NCBI GenBank assembly: GCA_947492175.1
Contig: CANLMQ010000010.1
Location: forward strand, 124,001 to 188,000
Direction: 5' to 3'
Source of the DNA: an uncultured Draconibacterium sp.
Lineage (GTDB): Bacteria > Bacteroidota > Bacteroidia > Bacteroidales > Prolixibacteraceae
DNA: 64,000 nucleotides
Position 1 is the first letter of the stretch. Every line of letters starts with the position of its first letter. Below, in pieces: positions 54,564-62,415 of the stretch. The notes under the pieces are model-generated. The model was not told the origin of the DNA. It saw only the letters and a list, made by a program, of their open reading frames with translations, and made no database searches. The position numbers and the translations under genes were made by a program.

Positions 54564-57500
54564 GATCCTATTTTAGCCGAAAGCTCCTTAATTAAAGCCT
54601 GAAGTTTTTCATCCAGCTCTTTCGTTAATTCTTCCTGTTTAAAATTCTTTGTTATAACCACCAGGTTCCTAAAGTGAGACAGTTGCCTGTTCTGTTCATT
54701 TTCATTTACCGCTGCAAATTTATCAGGCAACGAAGTATAATAATTTAACAAGTCGATACTGTTTTGGGCCATTATCCTGATAATATTATTTGCTTTCTCG
54801 GTAGCTCCTGCCCTGTAATATTGCTCTACCGCCTGGAATGAATCGTAACTTAACGGTAATTTCTCATCCGGAAACAACTCAAACATTTTATCAATTACCT
54901 CAATGGCTTTTTGTTTTTTGCTATCGTCGTTTTCTCTAATGCTCTCGTTAATAAGAGTCTGAGCCAGACGCGAAAACATAATCCGGGCCTGCATAATACT
55001 AATTTGTTTGCGGTTGTATTCATCCATATGGATATCCGGATTGTTTACATTCCCCCATACAAATTTATTCATCACATTGTTGTAAAGAATATCGCTGTCG
55101 ATTCTACCTGCCAGCATTCCTTTTTGAGGCGTTCTGATAGGAACAAAACGATAAGCAAGTCCCTCGAACTGAAGATAATCAAGAAAATGGATGTTGCCTG
55201 TATACACCAAACTGTGATCGATATAAATTGGTCGCTCCCAGTTATTGGCAGCCATCAGGTTCAACACTGCCACCTCACTTTTGGTAATCATGCTTTTGGA
55301 GATTTTGAAAGAAATCCTATCCGCAATTAAATCGGCATCTTCAGGTTTTACGGTGCCACTTTCCAATACCTTTTGTTTATCAACCGTAATATGAAAATCG
55401 CGCGAAGGAAGAAAATCAATCATTGCTCCGCTGGTTACTTTTACTTTTGTGCGTATATCATCGCTTCCTAAAAAATCCATAGCCTGCTCCAGCTCAACCG
55501 AACCTTTAATCCGGTCCTGAAACAGAATTGCATCCATTCTTCCCATATAATATTTATCGTTTGAGAAAGTAAATGGAATCGGATCGGCCTCGTTGGTTTT
55601 ATACTTTTGCTGGGTAACGTACCAGTCCATTCCCAGGTAACTGATGTTAATTATTTTAATATCGGGGCGAACGCCTTCAACCTCCTGAACATACCAAAGC
55701 GGGAAAGTGTCGTTATCGCCATACGTAAATAAAATCGCATTCGGAGCACAGGATTCAAGATAGTTTTTCGCATAATCGCGGGTCATATATTTTCCTGAAC
55801 GGTTGTGATCGTCCCAGTTTTCGGCTGCCAAAATTCCAGGGACAAGAGCAATTGACAACACGGTAACCACAATTGCCCCGGGCGCACCTTTAATTACTTT
55901 TTTAATACCTGAATAAAAGGCAGGAACAGCCAGGCCAATCCAAATGGCAAATGCATAAAACGAGCCGGCATAAGCATAATCGCGTTCACGAGGTTGGAAG
56001 GGAGTTTGATTCAAGTACACAACAATGGCGATCCCGGTCAGTACAAAAAGCATCATTGTTACAGCAAACGTTTCCTTTCCTTTTCTTCCCTGGTTGTATT
56101 GGTAAAACATACCAATTAATCCAAACAGCAAAGGCAGAAAATAATACACGTTCCTGCTTGCGTCATTTTTCATAAAATCAGGCATATTATCGCGTGGCCC
56201 GACTTTTCCCTCATCTATAAAATTAATTCCGCTCACCCAGTTTCCGTTTGAAAAACCACCGTGCCCTTGTAAATCGTTCTGACGGCCCACAAAGTTCCAC
56301 ATAAAGTAGCGCATGTACATGTGTCCCAACTGATAGCTAAAGAAAAATCGCAGATTTTCGCCAAAAGTTGGTTTCATAAGCGTTTTTACTTCTCCACGCT
56401 CACGAACACGTACCGGACTTCCTTTAACATTTCCCCACGATTTATAAGCCTCTACATGATTACTTTTATCGCTGTACATACGTGGGAAAACAGTTTCCAT
56501 TTTTGGTTCGTATACAGAACCTCCCGGCATTTCACCCGTAATCTTATATTTTCCATCAACTTTATTGTATTGCTCTTTCGGGGCTTTCGTTTGAATACGA
56601 GGTGCATTATAATAGGGCCCCTTAAACAACGGGCGATCTCCATACTGTTCACGATTCAGGTATCGAACCAGTGCAAATGCATTGTCGGGATGATTTTGGT
56701 TCATTGGCGGATTCGCTGAAGCCCGAATAATGATAAGGGCAAACGAAGAATAACCAATTAAAATTACAATAACCATGGTAACTGCATAGTTCCAGAAAAC
56801 CATGTTATTCTTTCGTGTATACCGGATGGCCCACACCGCGCCGGCAATTAACAAAGCCCCCATAAATAATATTCCTGAATTAAAAGGCAAGCCAAAAGTA
56901 TTCACAAAAACCCGGTCGAAAACAAAGGCAATGCGTGGTACTCCAGGGATAATTCCATACTGAATTCCAAGTAAGATACCCATTGACGCAATCATGGCAT
57001 AAATAATCCCTTTCCACGAAAATTCGTACTTTTTGAAATAATAAACCAATCCGATTGCCGGAATAGCCAGCAGGTTTAACAAGTGAACTCCAATTGACAA
57101 ACCGACCAGGTAGGCAATCAACACCAGCCATCGTCCTGAATGTTTTTCATCGGCAACATTCTCCCACTTTAAAATAGCCCAAAATACGAGAGCCGTAAAA
57201 AACGACGACAAGGCATAAACCTCGCCTTCAACAGCCGAAAACCAAAACGAATCGGTAAATGTAAAAGCAAGCGCTCCTACCAAACCACTTCCCCACACTG
57301 CCAACTGGTCTCCGACAGATAAATTTTCAGAAGAAAAAAGTTTTCGGGCTAAATGAACAATACTCCAGTACAGTATCATTATAGTACCTGCACTTGCAAC
57401 TGCCGACAAGGAATTCACCATAAGCGCAGCCTTGGTTTCGTCGGGAGCAAACATGGTAAAGAACCGTCCCAGAATCATAAACGTAGGTGCACCGGGAGGA

Positions 57501-57649
57501 TGCCCGACTTCCAATTTAAATGCACTGGTAATAAACTCTCCACAATCCCACCAACTTACCGTTGGTTCTAAGGTTAAAAAGTAGGTAAGCGCGGCTATAA
57601 CAAAAACAGCCCAGCCAAGAATATTGTTAATTAATTTGGTGTGTTGCAT
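54560..57649 (-). CDS. DUF2723 family membrane protein, putative glycosyltransferase
   Basis: 1029 residues. About ten helices fill residues 10-300 and 500-630. The first loop has PTVSWWDCGEFITSAFKLEVGHPPGAP, whose acidic residues match the catalytic loop of GT-C glycosyltransferases such as protein O-mannosyltransferases. The C-terminal 400 residues are extracytoplasmic with a helical repeat end. DUF2723 proteins are common in Bacteroidota and are thought to add sugars to secreted proteins. A minus-strand -7 element (CAAATATA at 57672-57679) lies 23 bases from the ATG. Confidence 0.87.
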   Translation of the reverse strand: MQHTKLINNILGWAVFVIAALTYFLTLEPTVSWWDCGEFITSAFKLEVGHPPGAPTFMILGRFFTMFAPDETKAALMVNSLSAVASAGTIMILYWSIVHLARKLFSSENLSVGDQLAVWGSGLVGALAFTFTDSFWFSAVEGEVYALSSFFTALVFWAILKWENVADEKHSGRWLVLIAYLVGLSIGVHLLNLLAIPAIGLVYYFKKYEFSWKGIIYAMIASMGILLGIQYGIIPGVPRIAFVFDRVFVNTFGLPFNSGILFMGALLIAGAVWAIRYTRKNNMVFWNYAVTMVIVILIGYSSFALIIIRASANPPMNQNHPDNAFALVRYLNREQYGDRPLFKGPYYNAPRIQTKAPKEQYNKVDGKYKITGEMPGGSVYEPKMETVFPRMYSDKSNHVEAYKSWGNVKGSPVRVRERGEVKTLMKPTFGENLRFFFSYQLGHMYMRYFMWNFVGRQNDLQGHGGFSNGNWVSGINFIDEGKVGPRDNMPDFMKNDASRNVYYFLPLLFGLIGMFYQYNQGRKGKETFAVTMMLFVLTGIAIVVYLNQTPFQPRERDYAYAGSFYAFAIWIGLAVPAFYSGIKKVIKGAPGAIVVTVLSIALVPGILAAENWDDHNRSGKYMTRDYAKNYLESCAPNAILFTYGDNDTFPLWYVQEVEGVRPDIKIINISYLGMDWYVTQQKYKTNEADPIPFTFSNDKYYMGRMDAILFQDRIKGSVELEQAMDFLGSDDIRTKVKVTSGAMIDFLPSRDFHITVDKQKVLESGTVKPEDADLIADRISFKISKSMITKSEVAVLNLMAANNWERPIYIDHSLVYTGNIHFLDYLQFEGLAYRFVPIRTPQKGMLAGRIDSDILYNNVMNKFVWGNVNNPDIHMDEYNRKQISIMQARIMFSRLAQTLINESIRENDDSKKQKAIEVIDKMFELFPDEKLPLSYDSFQAVEQYYRAGATEKANNIIRIMAQNSIDLLNYYTSLPDKFAAVNENEQNRQLSHFRNLVVITKNFKQEELTKELDEKLQALIKELSAKIGS

Positions 57650-57834
57650 GATCGTTTTTTTGTAATAGAGGCAAATATAAGCTTTTAGAAAGGAATGACG
57701 AATATTGATTTAGTTAAATACTAAATTGATACCTGTCCCGATAAAATGTTATGCCTGAGAATAAATAAAAGAAGAGTTTGAGTAAGCCAGAAAATGATGA
57801 AAAATAAAAATTCGAAAAAAAATTTATCCGGGTA

Positions 57835-57864
57835 TTTGCAGAATAAAAAAATTTTATACTTTTG
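57835..57864 (+). promoter_or_regulatory. Promoter of tRNA-Gln (TTTG-N18-TACTTTTG)
   Basis: TTTG at 57835-57838 and TACTTTTG at 57857-57864 with 18 bases between, about 30 bases before the tRNA. Confidence 0.6.
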
Positions 57865-57894
57865 CACCGTCTTTAACAAAAAGACACAAGGTAA

Positions 57895-57967
57895 TGACCC
57901 GTGGTGTAATTGGCAACACGTCTGGTTTTGGTCCAGAAGAGTCCAGGTTCGAGCCCTGGCGGGTCAA
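57895..57967 (+). tRNA. tRNA-Gln (anticodon TTG)
   Basis: 73 bases form a full cloverleaf. The acceptor arms TGACCCG and CGGGTCA pair perfectly with A as discriminator. The anticodon stem TCTGG / CCAGA encloses TTTTGGT, which puts TTG at 34-36. The T arm has CCAGG-TTCGAGC-CCTGG. CCA is not encoded. A tyrosine recombinase gene begins 240 bases after its 3' end, which marks it as the probable attachment site of an integrative element. Confidence 0.95.
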
Positions 57968-57970
57968 CTT

Positions 57971-58005
57971 AAAAGCTTGCAAAATACTGCAAGCTTTTGT
58001 TTTTT
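57971..58005 (+). terminator. Intrinsic terminator after tRNA-Gln
   Basis: A perfect 11-bp stem AAAAGCTTGCA / TGCAAGCTTTT with a six-base loop, followed by G and six T residues. Confidence 0.85.
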
Positions 58006-58045
58006 AAGGCATTAGCATTTGGCCATTTGGCAAACAAATGCAAAC

Positions 58046-58115
58046 AAGTCCACCTCGAAGAAGCAAAATCGGTGGACTTAGAGGTGGACTTAATCCCTTT
58101 TTCTCCAAGTCCACC
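58046..58115. repeat. Four AAGTCCACC sites in both orientations
   Basis: The core lies at 58046-58054 (+), 58071-58079 (-), 58083-58091 (-) and 58107-58115 (+). The second and fourth extend to a perfect 14-bp inverted pair, AAATCGGTGGACTT at 58066-58079 and AAGTCCACCGATTT at 58107-58120. They sit between the tRNA and the recombinase gene, where arm-type or excisionase sites are expected. Confidence 0.7.
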
Positions 58116-58153
58116 GATTTCATCCTTTTCCATTGATATTCAGTACTTTGCAT

Positions 58154-58183
58154 TTTGCAATTGATTGAGCTACAGTAACTTTG
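58154..58183 (+). promoter_or_regulatory. Promoter of the recombinase gene (TTTG-N18-TAACTTTG)
   Basis: TTTG at 58154-58157 and TAACTTTG at 58176-58183; the ATG follows 25 bases after the -7 element. The AAGTCCACC cluster lies just upstream, so the recombinase may control its own expression. Confidence 0.6.
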
Positions 58184-58207
58184 TATTAACTGATAAAAGC
58201 AGTAAAA

Positions 58208-59413
58208 ATGGAAAAGCTGAGTGTATTATTTTTTATCAAAAGGTCAAGGAAATTAAAGAACGGAGAATGTCCCATTTATTGTAGGCTAACACTTAGAGGC
58301 AAAAGAAGTGAATTTGGTATCAACAGGAGTGTAGTAGGAAATAACTGGCTTGCTACAGCAGGAAAAGCAAAAGGAAATTCAGTTCAGGCATTCAGGCTCA
58401 ATAAATATCTTGAAAAGATTAAGGAAGATATTAATGAGATAATGAGGCAATTTGAGTTGCAGGGTATTATCACAACCTCTGTAGAGGTAAAAAATGAATT
58501 ACTTGGCATTAACAAGCAACATAAATTTCTGGTTGAAGCTTATGAAGAACACAATGAAAAGATGAAAGCCTTAGTTGGCACTGAATATGCAAAAAAGACT
58601 CTTGCCAGACATAAAACTTCATTGAAACATGTTAAAGATTTTATACGAGCAGTTTATAAAACAGCAGATATTGAATTAAATAAAGTAAACTATCAATTCC
58701 TCATTGACTATGAATTCTGGCTAAAAACAAATACAACCTGCCAGCATAATGCAGTAGTCAAATATATTAGCAATCTTGGAAAAATACTTCGAGCTGCCAG
58801 AAGAAGAGGCTGGATGGAACATGACCCATTTAAATTTACCAAATTCAAATATGAGGAAGTTGACAAACCATTTTTATCTCAACCAGAATTAGATAAGCTA
58901 CTCAACAAAAGATTTTCGATTCCACGGCTTGAAAAAATCAGGGATGTTTTCGTTTTTTGCTGCTTTACTGGACTTGCATTTATAGATGCTAAGGAACTGA
59001 AATCAAATGATTTTATTACCAACACTGATGGTTCTGTCTGGATTAGGAAGAAAAGACAAAAAACGAAGAATTGGAGCAATATACCAGTCTTACCAGCTGC
59101 TCAGAAAATTCTTGATAAATATAAAAATGACCCTGAATGTGAAATAAATGGCACTCTTCTTCCTGTTCCTTCAAACCAAAAAATGAACGCATATCTAAAA
59201 GAAATTACAGAATTAACAGGTATTAATATGAAATTGACAACACATGTAGCCAGACACACATTTGCAACCACAGTCACCCTCTCCAATGGCATTTCCATGG
59301 AAGCAGTTTCAAAAATGCTTGGTCATTCATCGCTTGATATGACTAAGAAGTATGCCAGAATACTTGATAAATATATTGCAGATGAGATGGGAAAAATAAT
59401 GAATAAATACTAA
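58208..59413 (+). CDS. Tyrosine recombinase (phage-integrase SAM-like family)
   Basis: 401 residues, the usual length of Bacteroidota element integrases. An arm-binding N-terminal domain with SVLFFIKRSRKLKNGECPIYCRLTL, a SAM-like core-binding domain (about 105-200), and the catalytic domain. Catalytic residues are Arg349 in ARHTFAT, His373 in LGHSSLDMT and Tyr382 in KKYARI. The first Arg of the canonical set is Ala257 (CFTGLAFID), a variation common in this family. It points away from tRNA-Gln and would carry out integration and excision there. Confidence 0.93.
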   Translation: MEKLSVLFFIKRSRKLKNGECPIYCRLTLRGKRSEFGINRSVVGNNWLATAGKAKGNSVQAFRLNKYLEKIKEDINEIMRQFELQGIITTSVEVKNELLGINKQHKFLVEAYEEHNEKMKALVGTEYAKKTLARHKTSLKHVKDFIRAVYKTADIELNKVNYQFLIDYEFWLKTNTTCQHNAVVKYISNLGKILRAARRRGWMEHDPFKFTKFKYEEVDKPFLSQPELDKLLNKRFSIPRLEKIRDVFVFCCFTGLAFIDAKELKSNDFITNTDGSVWIRKKRQKTKNWSNIPVLPAAQKILDKYKNDPECEINGTLLPVPSNQKMNAYLKEITELTGINMKLTTHVARHTFATTVTLSNGISMEAVSKMLGHSSLDMTKKYARILDKYIADEMGKIMNKY

Positions 59414-59420
59414 CTTCACT

Positions 59421-60042
59421 TCAATCCTTACGCATCAACTCCCGGTATTTCAACCTTCTTTTGTGGTCTTCATATTCTTCTTTTTGTTTGGCCCAATTGT
59501 AATAAATGCTTTTATATGGATGACAGCGAATTTCAATGATTTACATTTTGCCTTGTATAGTATGAGTAACTTCATGAACTATTCCTCTATTAAACTTTTC
59601 TCCGGGTACTACTTCAATTTCAATCTGTTCACCAACTCTTGGAGTTTCTTTTAATTGAAGGTCAACAAACAAAGACCTTCCCAACAAATCGGGATTATTC
59701 TTTTTAAGTTTAATTTGTTCGTCATAATCATATTATAATTATCACTTTGTGATTCACCTTTGTTATCTCCAAAGGAATTAATTCAAAATCTTCATGTAGC
59801 TTTTCAAGAAGTTGTTTTAACATGGAATTCGCCCTTGCAACTTTATATCCAAGTTCATCAGCAATTGCCTTATTTGAAGGCACTATTTCACATCCGTCTT
59901 CATATTTAATAGATTTGCTCTTCAACAAATCTATCAGTGTTTGCAATCTCGGTGATTTAATTCGGTTAAGCTCATCTTTCAACCTCAATAGCTCCAAAAC
60001 CAAATAATAGTAGTTCGTATGTGACCCCATAACTTTTTCCAA
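59421..60042 (-). pseudogene. Decayed gene for a helix-turn-helix protein, two lesions
   Basis: The first 104 residues (from 60042) are intact and contain a helix-turn-helix (SNKAIADELGYKVARANSMLKQL). The frame ends at 59728. One extra base near 59733 appears to have shifted it: skipping it continues the protein smoothly as KVIII-YDYDEQIKLKKNNPDL. This second frame runs through GRSLFVDLQLKETPRVGEQIEIEVVPGEKFNRG to an in-frame TAA at 59541-59543, and then continues as IIEIRCHPYKSIYYNWAKQKEEYEDH to the natural stop at 59421. The whole product would have been about 207 residues. The N-terminal 104 residues may still be made. The family is not named. Confidence 0.65.
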
Positions 60043-60107
60043 AAGCTACGAACTTACAAGGAATTAGTTATTCGAGGGATGAAGCCTGTTTTTTGAGCCA
60101 AACAAAC

Positions 60108-60497
60108 CTAAGAAAACATCAATACTTTAAAAAGCCAATTTCTAAAGTTTCTTCTTTTTCGTTTCTTAAAAAACTGCTCTTTATCCTTCACATCCATTCT
60201 TCTAATATATTCTATTTCAGAGCTATCAAACTCACGGGCATATTGGATTTCATTCTCCATTATCCAATAATGTGACCTACATTCATAATCCCAATTCCCA
60301 ATGGAAGGCGTAAGAGTAACTCCTTTCCCATTGTATGATATTTGCCAATCAATAGGTGAAAATGGAGTAAAAACTAAATTTCCACAACCACAAGGACACT
60401 TATGCCCGGCAGTCTTGTACTTCATACTAATATACAATATACCTTCTTCAAGCTCCTTTGGCAGGTATTCAACAAATTCAGGGCGCAAAGCAGTCAT
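60108..60497 (-). CDS. DUF6527-type zinc-binding protein of a ubiquitin-like operon
   Basis: 129 residues. A metal site is suggested by Cys34-x-Cys36-x-Cys38 (HKCPCGCGN) and CRSHYW (Cys73, His76). SPIDWQIS and PSIGNWDYECRSHYWI are as in the DUF6527 family, which is found next to ThiF and multiubiquitin genes. The biochemical role is not established; it may bind or process the ubiquitin-like protein. It overlaps the end of the E1 gene by 20 bases and is the last intact gene of the operon. Confidence 0.78.
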   Translation of the reverse strand: MTALRPEFVEYLPKELEEGILYISMKYKTAGHKCPCGCGNLVFTPFSPIDWQISYNGKGVTLTPSIGNWDYECRSHYWIMENEIQYAREFDSSEIEYIRRMDVKDKEQFFKKRKRRNFRNWLFKVLMFS

Positions 60498-61668
60498 TGA
60501 TTATTTTATTTGTTTCGATATGATAAAGTGAATGATGCTCCTTTCGTAAGTCCATATAAAAACCAACATACCTCTTCCATTTAATTACTGCTAATGCAGC
60601 ATTTAAGCAGTTCAGTTCAGCAATCTGAATATTGGAATTATATTCATTTTCATCAACTTCTTCTTTCCCAATCACTTCGCTTAAATGTTCATTATTTTCA
60701 ATGTTCCCAGATGTAACCCTTATTGTCCCTAACAGTCCACCACTTCTTCTTATTACACTTAGGCCGACATCTGAAAAAGCTATATTCATTTTCACCAACT
60801 CATTAACAATCATGTAACGAACACCTGCTTCATCCACACATAAAAATATGTAATCAAAGTCATCAAGCTCACGAATATTCTCTTGTGTAATTCGATAAGG
60901 ATGTGCTTTTATTCCAAGATGCATCCTCGAATACACAGAATTATAATAGTCAACTTTTTTTAACCCTTCCATGTGGAGAATTTGTTCATCGGACAAAGTT
61001 CCCGGAGTTCTAAAAGTGTTATGCAACTGTAACTCATCATCATCATAAATATGAATTTCCTTTACACGTGTTTTGGACACCAAATCTAAAATGTATGAAC
61101 CAGTCCCACCGACACCAACAATGCCAATTTTCAGATTGCGAAATTTCAAATTTTCGTAATCGATATTTGCTCTTGCTGAGTTTGTGTCAGGATATTTAAA
61201 AACATCACTCCCTCTCAAAATTGCCTCCCGTTTTCCAGCCTTCTCTGTAACATTAGGATTTATCAGTTTTGCATAAGACGACAATAAATGTGCATAAGCG
61301 GATATTTTTTTATAAAAATCCAAATAATGCCCTTGCATTGGTTTATAAGAAAAATAATATCGTGCTTCAAAATCAGAGGTAATTAATGCCGTTCCGTTAT
61401 CGTTTATTATTGATGTTAATTTATTTCCATTTTCATCACATGGTACATCCCCAATGAAATGAGCAGTATGGTCTTTAGGCTTACTACCTATAATCCCGGG
61501 CCGTATAAAAGACAAAACTGTCACTATCGTGCCATACTTGACTTGCTTTTCAGAATTAACGTATGGTATTTCATGAACAAGAAGATAAGAACCTCTTACT
61601 TCAATAAAGAAGCCCTCATCTTCGAGTTTTTTCAAGTCAGCACTAAGACTTATATCCGCCTGTTGCAT
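60478..61668 (-). CDS. E2-like / ThiF (E1-like) fusion adenylyltransferase
   Basis: 396 residues. Residues 1-150 resemble the E2-like domain of bacterial ubiquitin-type systems, with DHTAHFIGDVPCDENG (His67, His70, Cys77) as the likely conserved core. Residues 165-396 are a ThiF/E1 adenylation domain with the ATP loop GVGGTGS (185-191), the acidic pair in IYDDDELQLHN, and FLCVDEAGVR. The protein should activate the C-terminus of the ubiquitin-like protein as an adenylate and pass it on. It overlaps the multiubiquitin gene by 26 bases and DUF6527 by 20 bases, so the four are coupled. Confidence 0.85.
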   Translation of the reverse strand: MQQADISLSADLKKLEDEGFFIEVRGSYLLVHEIPYVNSEKQVKYGTIVTVLSFIRPGIIGSKPKDHTAHFIGDVPCDENGNKLTSIINDNGTALITSDFEARYYFSYKPMQGHYLDFYKKISAYAHLLSSYAKLINPNVTEKAGKREAILRGSDVFKYPDTNSARANIDYENLKFRNLKIGIVGVGGTGSYILDLVSKTRVKEIHIYDDDELQLHNTFRTPGTLSDEQILHMEGLKKVDYYNSVYSRMHLGIKAHPYRITQENIRELDDFDYIFLCVDEAGVRYMIVNELVKMNIAFSDVGLSVIRRSGGLLGTIRVTSGNIENNEHLSEVIGKEEVDENEYNSNIQIAELNCLNAALAVIKWKRYVGFYMDLRKEHHSLYHIETNKIINDCFAP

Positions 61669-61915
61669 GGAATATCATTTTATTTTTAATGTAAACTGAT
61701 TGTCCTGCTTTAAGTACTCCCTCCCTGTTTTCTTTTGGGCCATCCTCATAGCTGACGGAATAAGTTTTAGATGGGTCATAACTCCCATAACGAAATGTAA
61801 TTACTTGCGCAAAAGAAATCATTTCTTCTGCCCATTCATAAAGAGTTCCTTCAATCAGAATCTTTTTTGTGTCCTTGCCATGATTTTCATGGTCTTTCTT
61901 GTTCAAATTTTCCAT
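61643..61915 (-). CDS. Multiubiquitin-family protein, single domain
   Basis: 90 residues. A 20-residue charged N-terminus, then one beta-grasp domain with the family pattern LYEWAEEMISFAQVITFRYG, TYSVSYEDGP, GVLKAGQSVYIKNKMIF. The chain ends in HATGGYKS, with Gly86-Gly87 three residues from the C-terminus. Multiubiquitin proteins usually have two or more such domains; here there is one. If the Gly-Gly is the conjugation end, the last three residues must be removed first, and no JAB or similar protease gene is seen in this window. It lies between DUF2188 and the E1-like gene. Confidence 0.82.
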   Translation of the reverse strand: MENLNKKDHENHGKDTKKILIEGTLYEWAEEMISFAQVITFRYGSYDPSKTYSVSYEDGPKENREGVLKAGQSVYIKNKMIFHATGGYKS

Positions 61916-61937
61916 TTTCTTATATGTTTAAATGTTA

Positions 61938-62168
61938 TTAATTTTTAGTATCTCTCGGGGGACAAGGGTCATTACCATAAGAATCCTTATCCCGGATGCG
62001 ACCATCTTTACCGTGTATCACTACTTCTGATTGCTGGTTTTTCGCAATCTCCCTTGCTATTCCTATAGCCTCCTTTTGTGTTGACACTAACCTTGTCGCT
62101 TTTTCATTACCTGCTCCCTTTACCACCCAATCCTTACCCCGGGGAACAACATGCTGATTTTTTTTCAT
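61938..62168 (-). CDS. DUF2188 family small protein
   Basis: 76 residues. The pattern HVVPRGKDWVVKGAGNEKATRLVSTQKEAIGIAREIAKNQQSEVVIHGKDGRIRDKDSYGNDP is the DUF2188 fold, a small beta-alpha protein of unknown function. It is first in the ubiquitin-like operon and has its own promoter on the minus strand. It could be regulatory or a substrate; nothing decides this. Confidence 0.85.
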   Translation of the reverse strand: MKKNQHVVPRGKDWVVKGAGNEKATRLVSTQKEAIGIAREIAKNQQSEVVIHGKDGRIRDKDSYGNDPCPPRDTKN

Positions 62169-62201
62169 GACGCTTATTTTTAATTGTTATTTCTTGTGAT
62201 T

Positions 62202-62232
62202 CAAAGTTACAAATAGTATTCCATAATACAAA
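62202..62232 (-). promoter_or_regulatory. Promoter of the ubiquitin-like operon (TTTG-N19-TAACTTTG)
   Basis: On the minus strand TTTG (62232-62229) and TAACTTTG (62209-62202) are 19 bases apart, a full consensus. The DUF2188 start lies 34 bases after the -7 element. Confidence 0.65.
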
Positions 62233-62233
62233 C

Positions 62234-62253
62234 TTGTCAACCATTTTTTGTAA
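62234..62253 (+). repeat. 20-bp operator-like direct repeat, copy 1
   Basis: TTGTCAACCATTTTTTGTAA, differing from copy 2 at two positions. It begins two bases beyond the -33 element of the minus-strand promoter. A repressor bound here would affect the ubiquitin-like operon. Confidence 0.65.
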
Positions 62254-62363
62254 ACCACCATGATTTCAAACAGAAAAAGACAAAATGTCATACTAATCAA
62301 ACATTAGGTGTCATGAAAAATTGTCATTCTATAATAATATTCACATATATCTAAGCTTACATA

Positions 62364-62394
62364 TTGATATTGTCAACTAATTTTTGTAACTTTG
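62364..62394 (+). promoter_or_regulatory. Promoter of the XRE-ImmA gene (TTG-N20-TAACTTTG)
   Basis: TTG at 62364-62366 and TAACTTTG at 62387-62394. The ATG at 62416 is 22 bases after it, so an in-frame TTG at 62392 inside the promoter is not the start. Copy 2 of the repeat covers the spacer and part of the -7 element. Confidence 0.6.
62370..62389 (+). repeat. 20-bp operator-like direct repeat, copy 2
   Basis: TTGTCAACTAATTTTTGTAA, 18 of 20 bases the same as copy 1. It overlaps the XRE-ImmA promoter, as expected for autoregulation by the HTH protein. Confidence 0.65.
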
Positions 62395-62415
62395 CACCAT
62401 AAAATCAAATCAACA

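Noticed and set aside
57794..58015. An open frame of 73 codons over tRNA-Gln
   Set aside because: It runs through the tRNA and its terminator and has no coding character.
58015..58041. GCATTTG / CAAATGC inverted repeat after the tRNA terminator
   Set aside because: The arms are short and the region is full of similar words; the AAGTCCACC sites nearby are a far stronger signal.
59463..59654. Plus-strand open frame of 63 codons
   Set aside because: It is the antisense of the decayed gene on the minus strand and its composition (Phe and Tyr rich) is that of a shadow frame.
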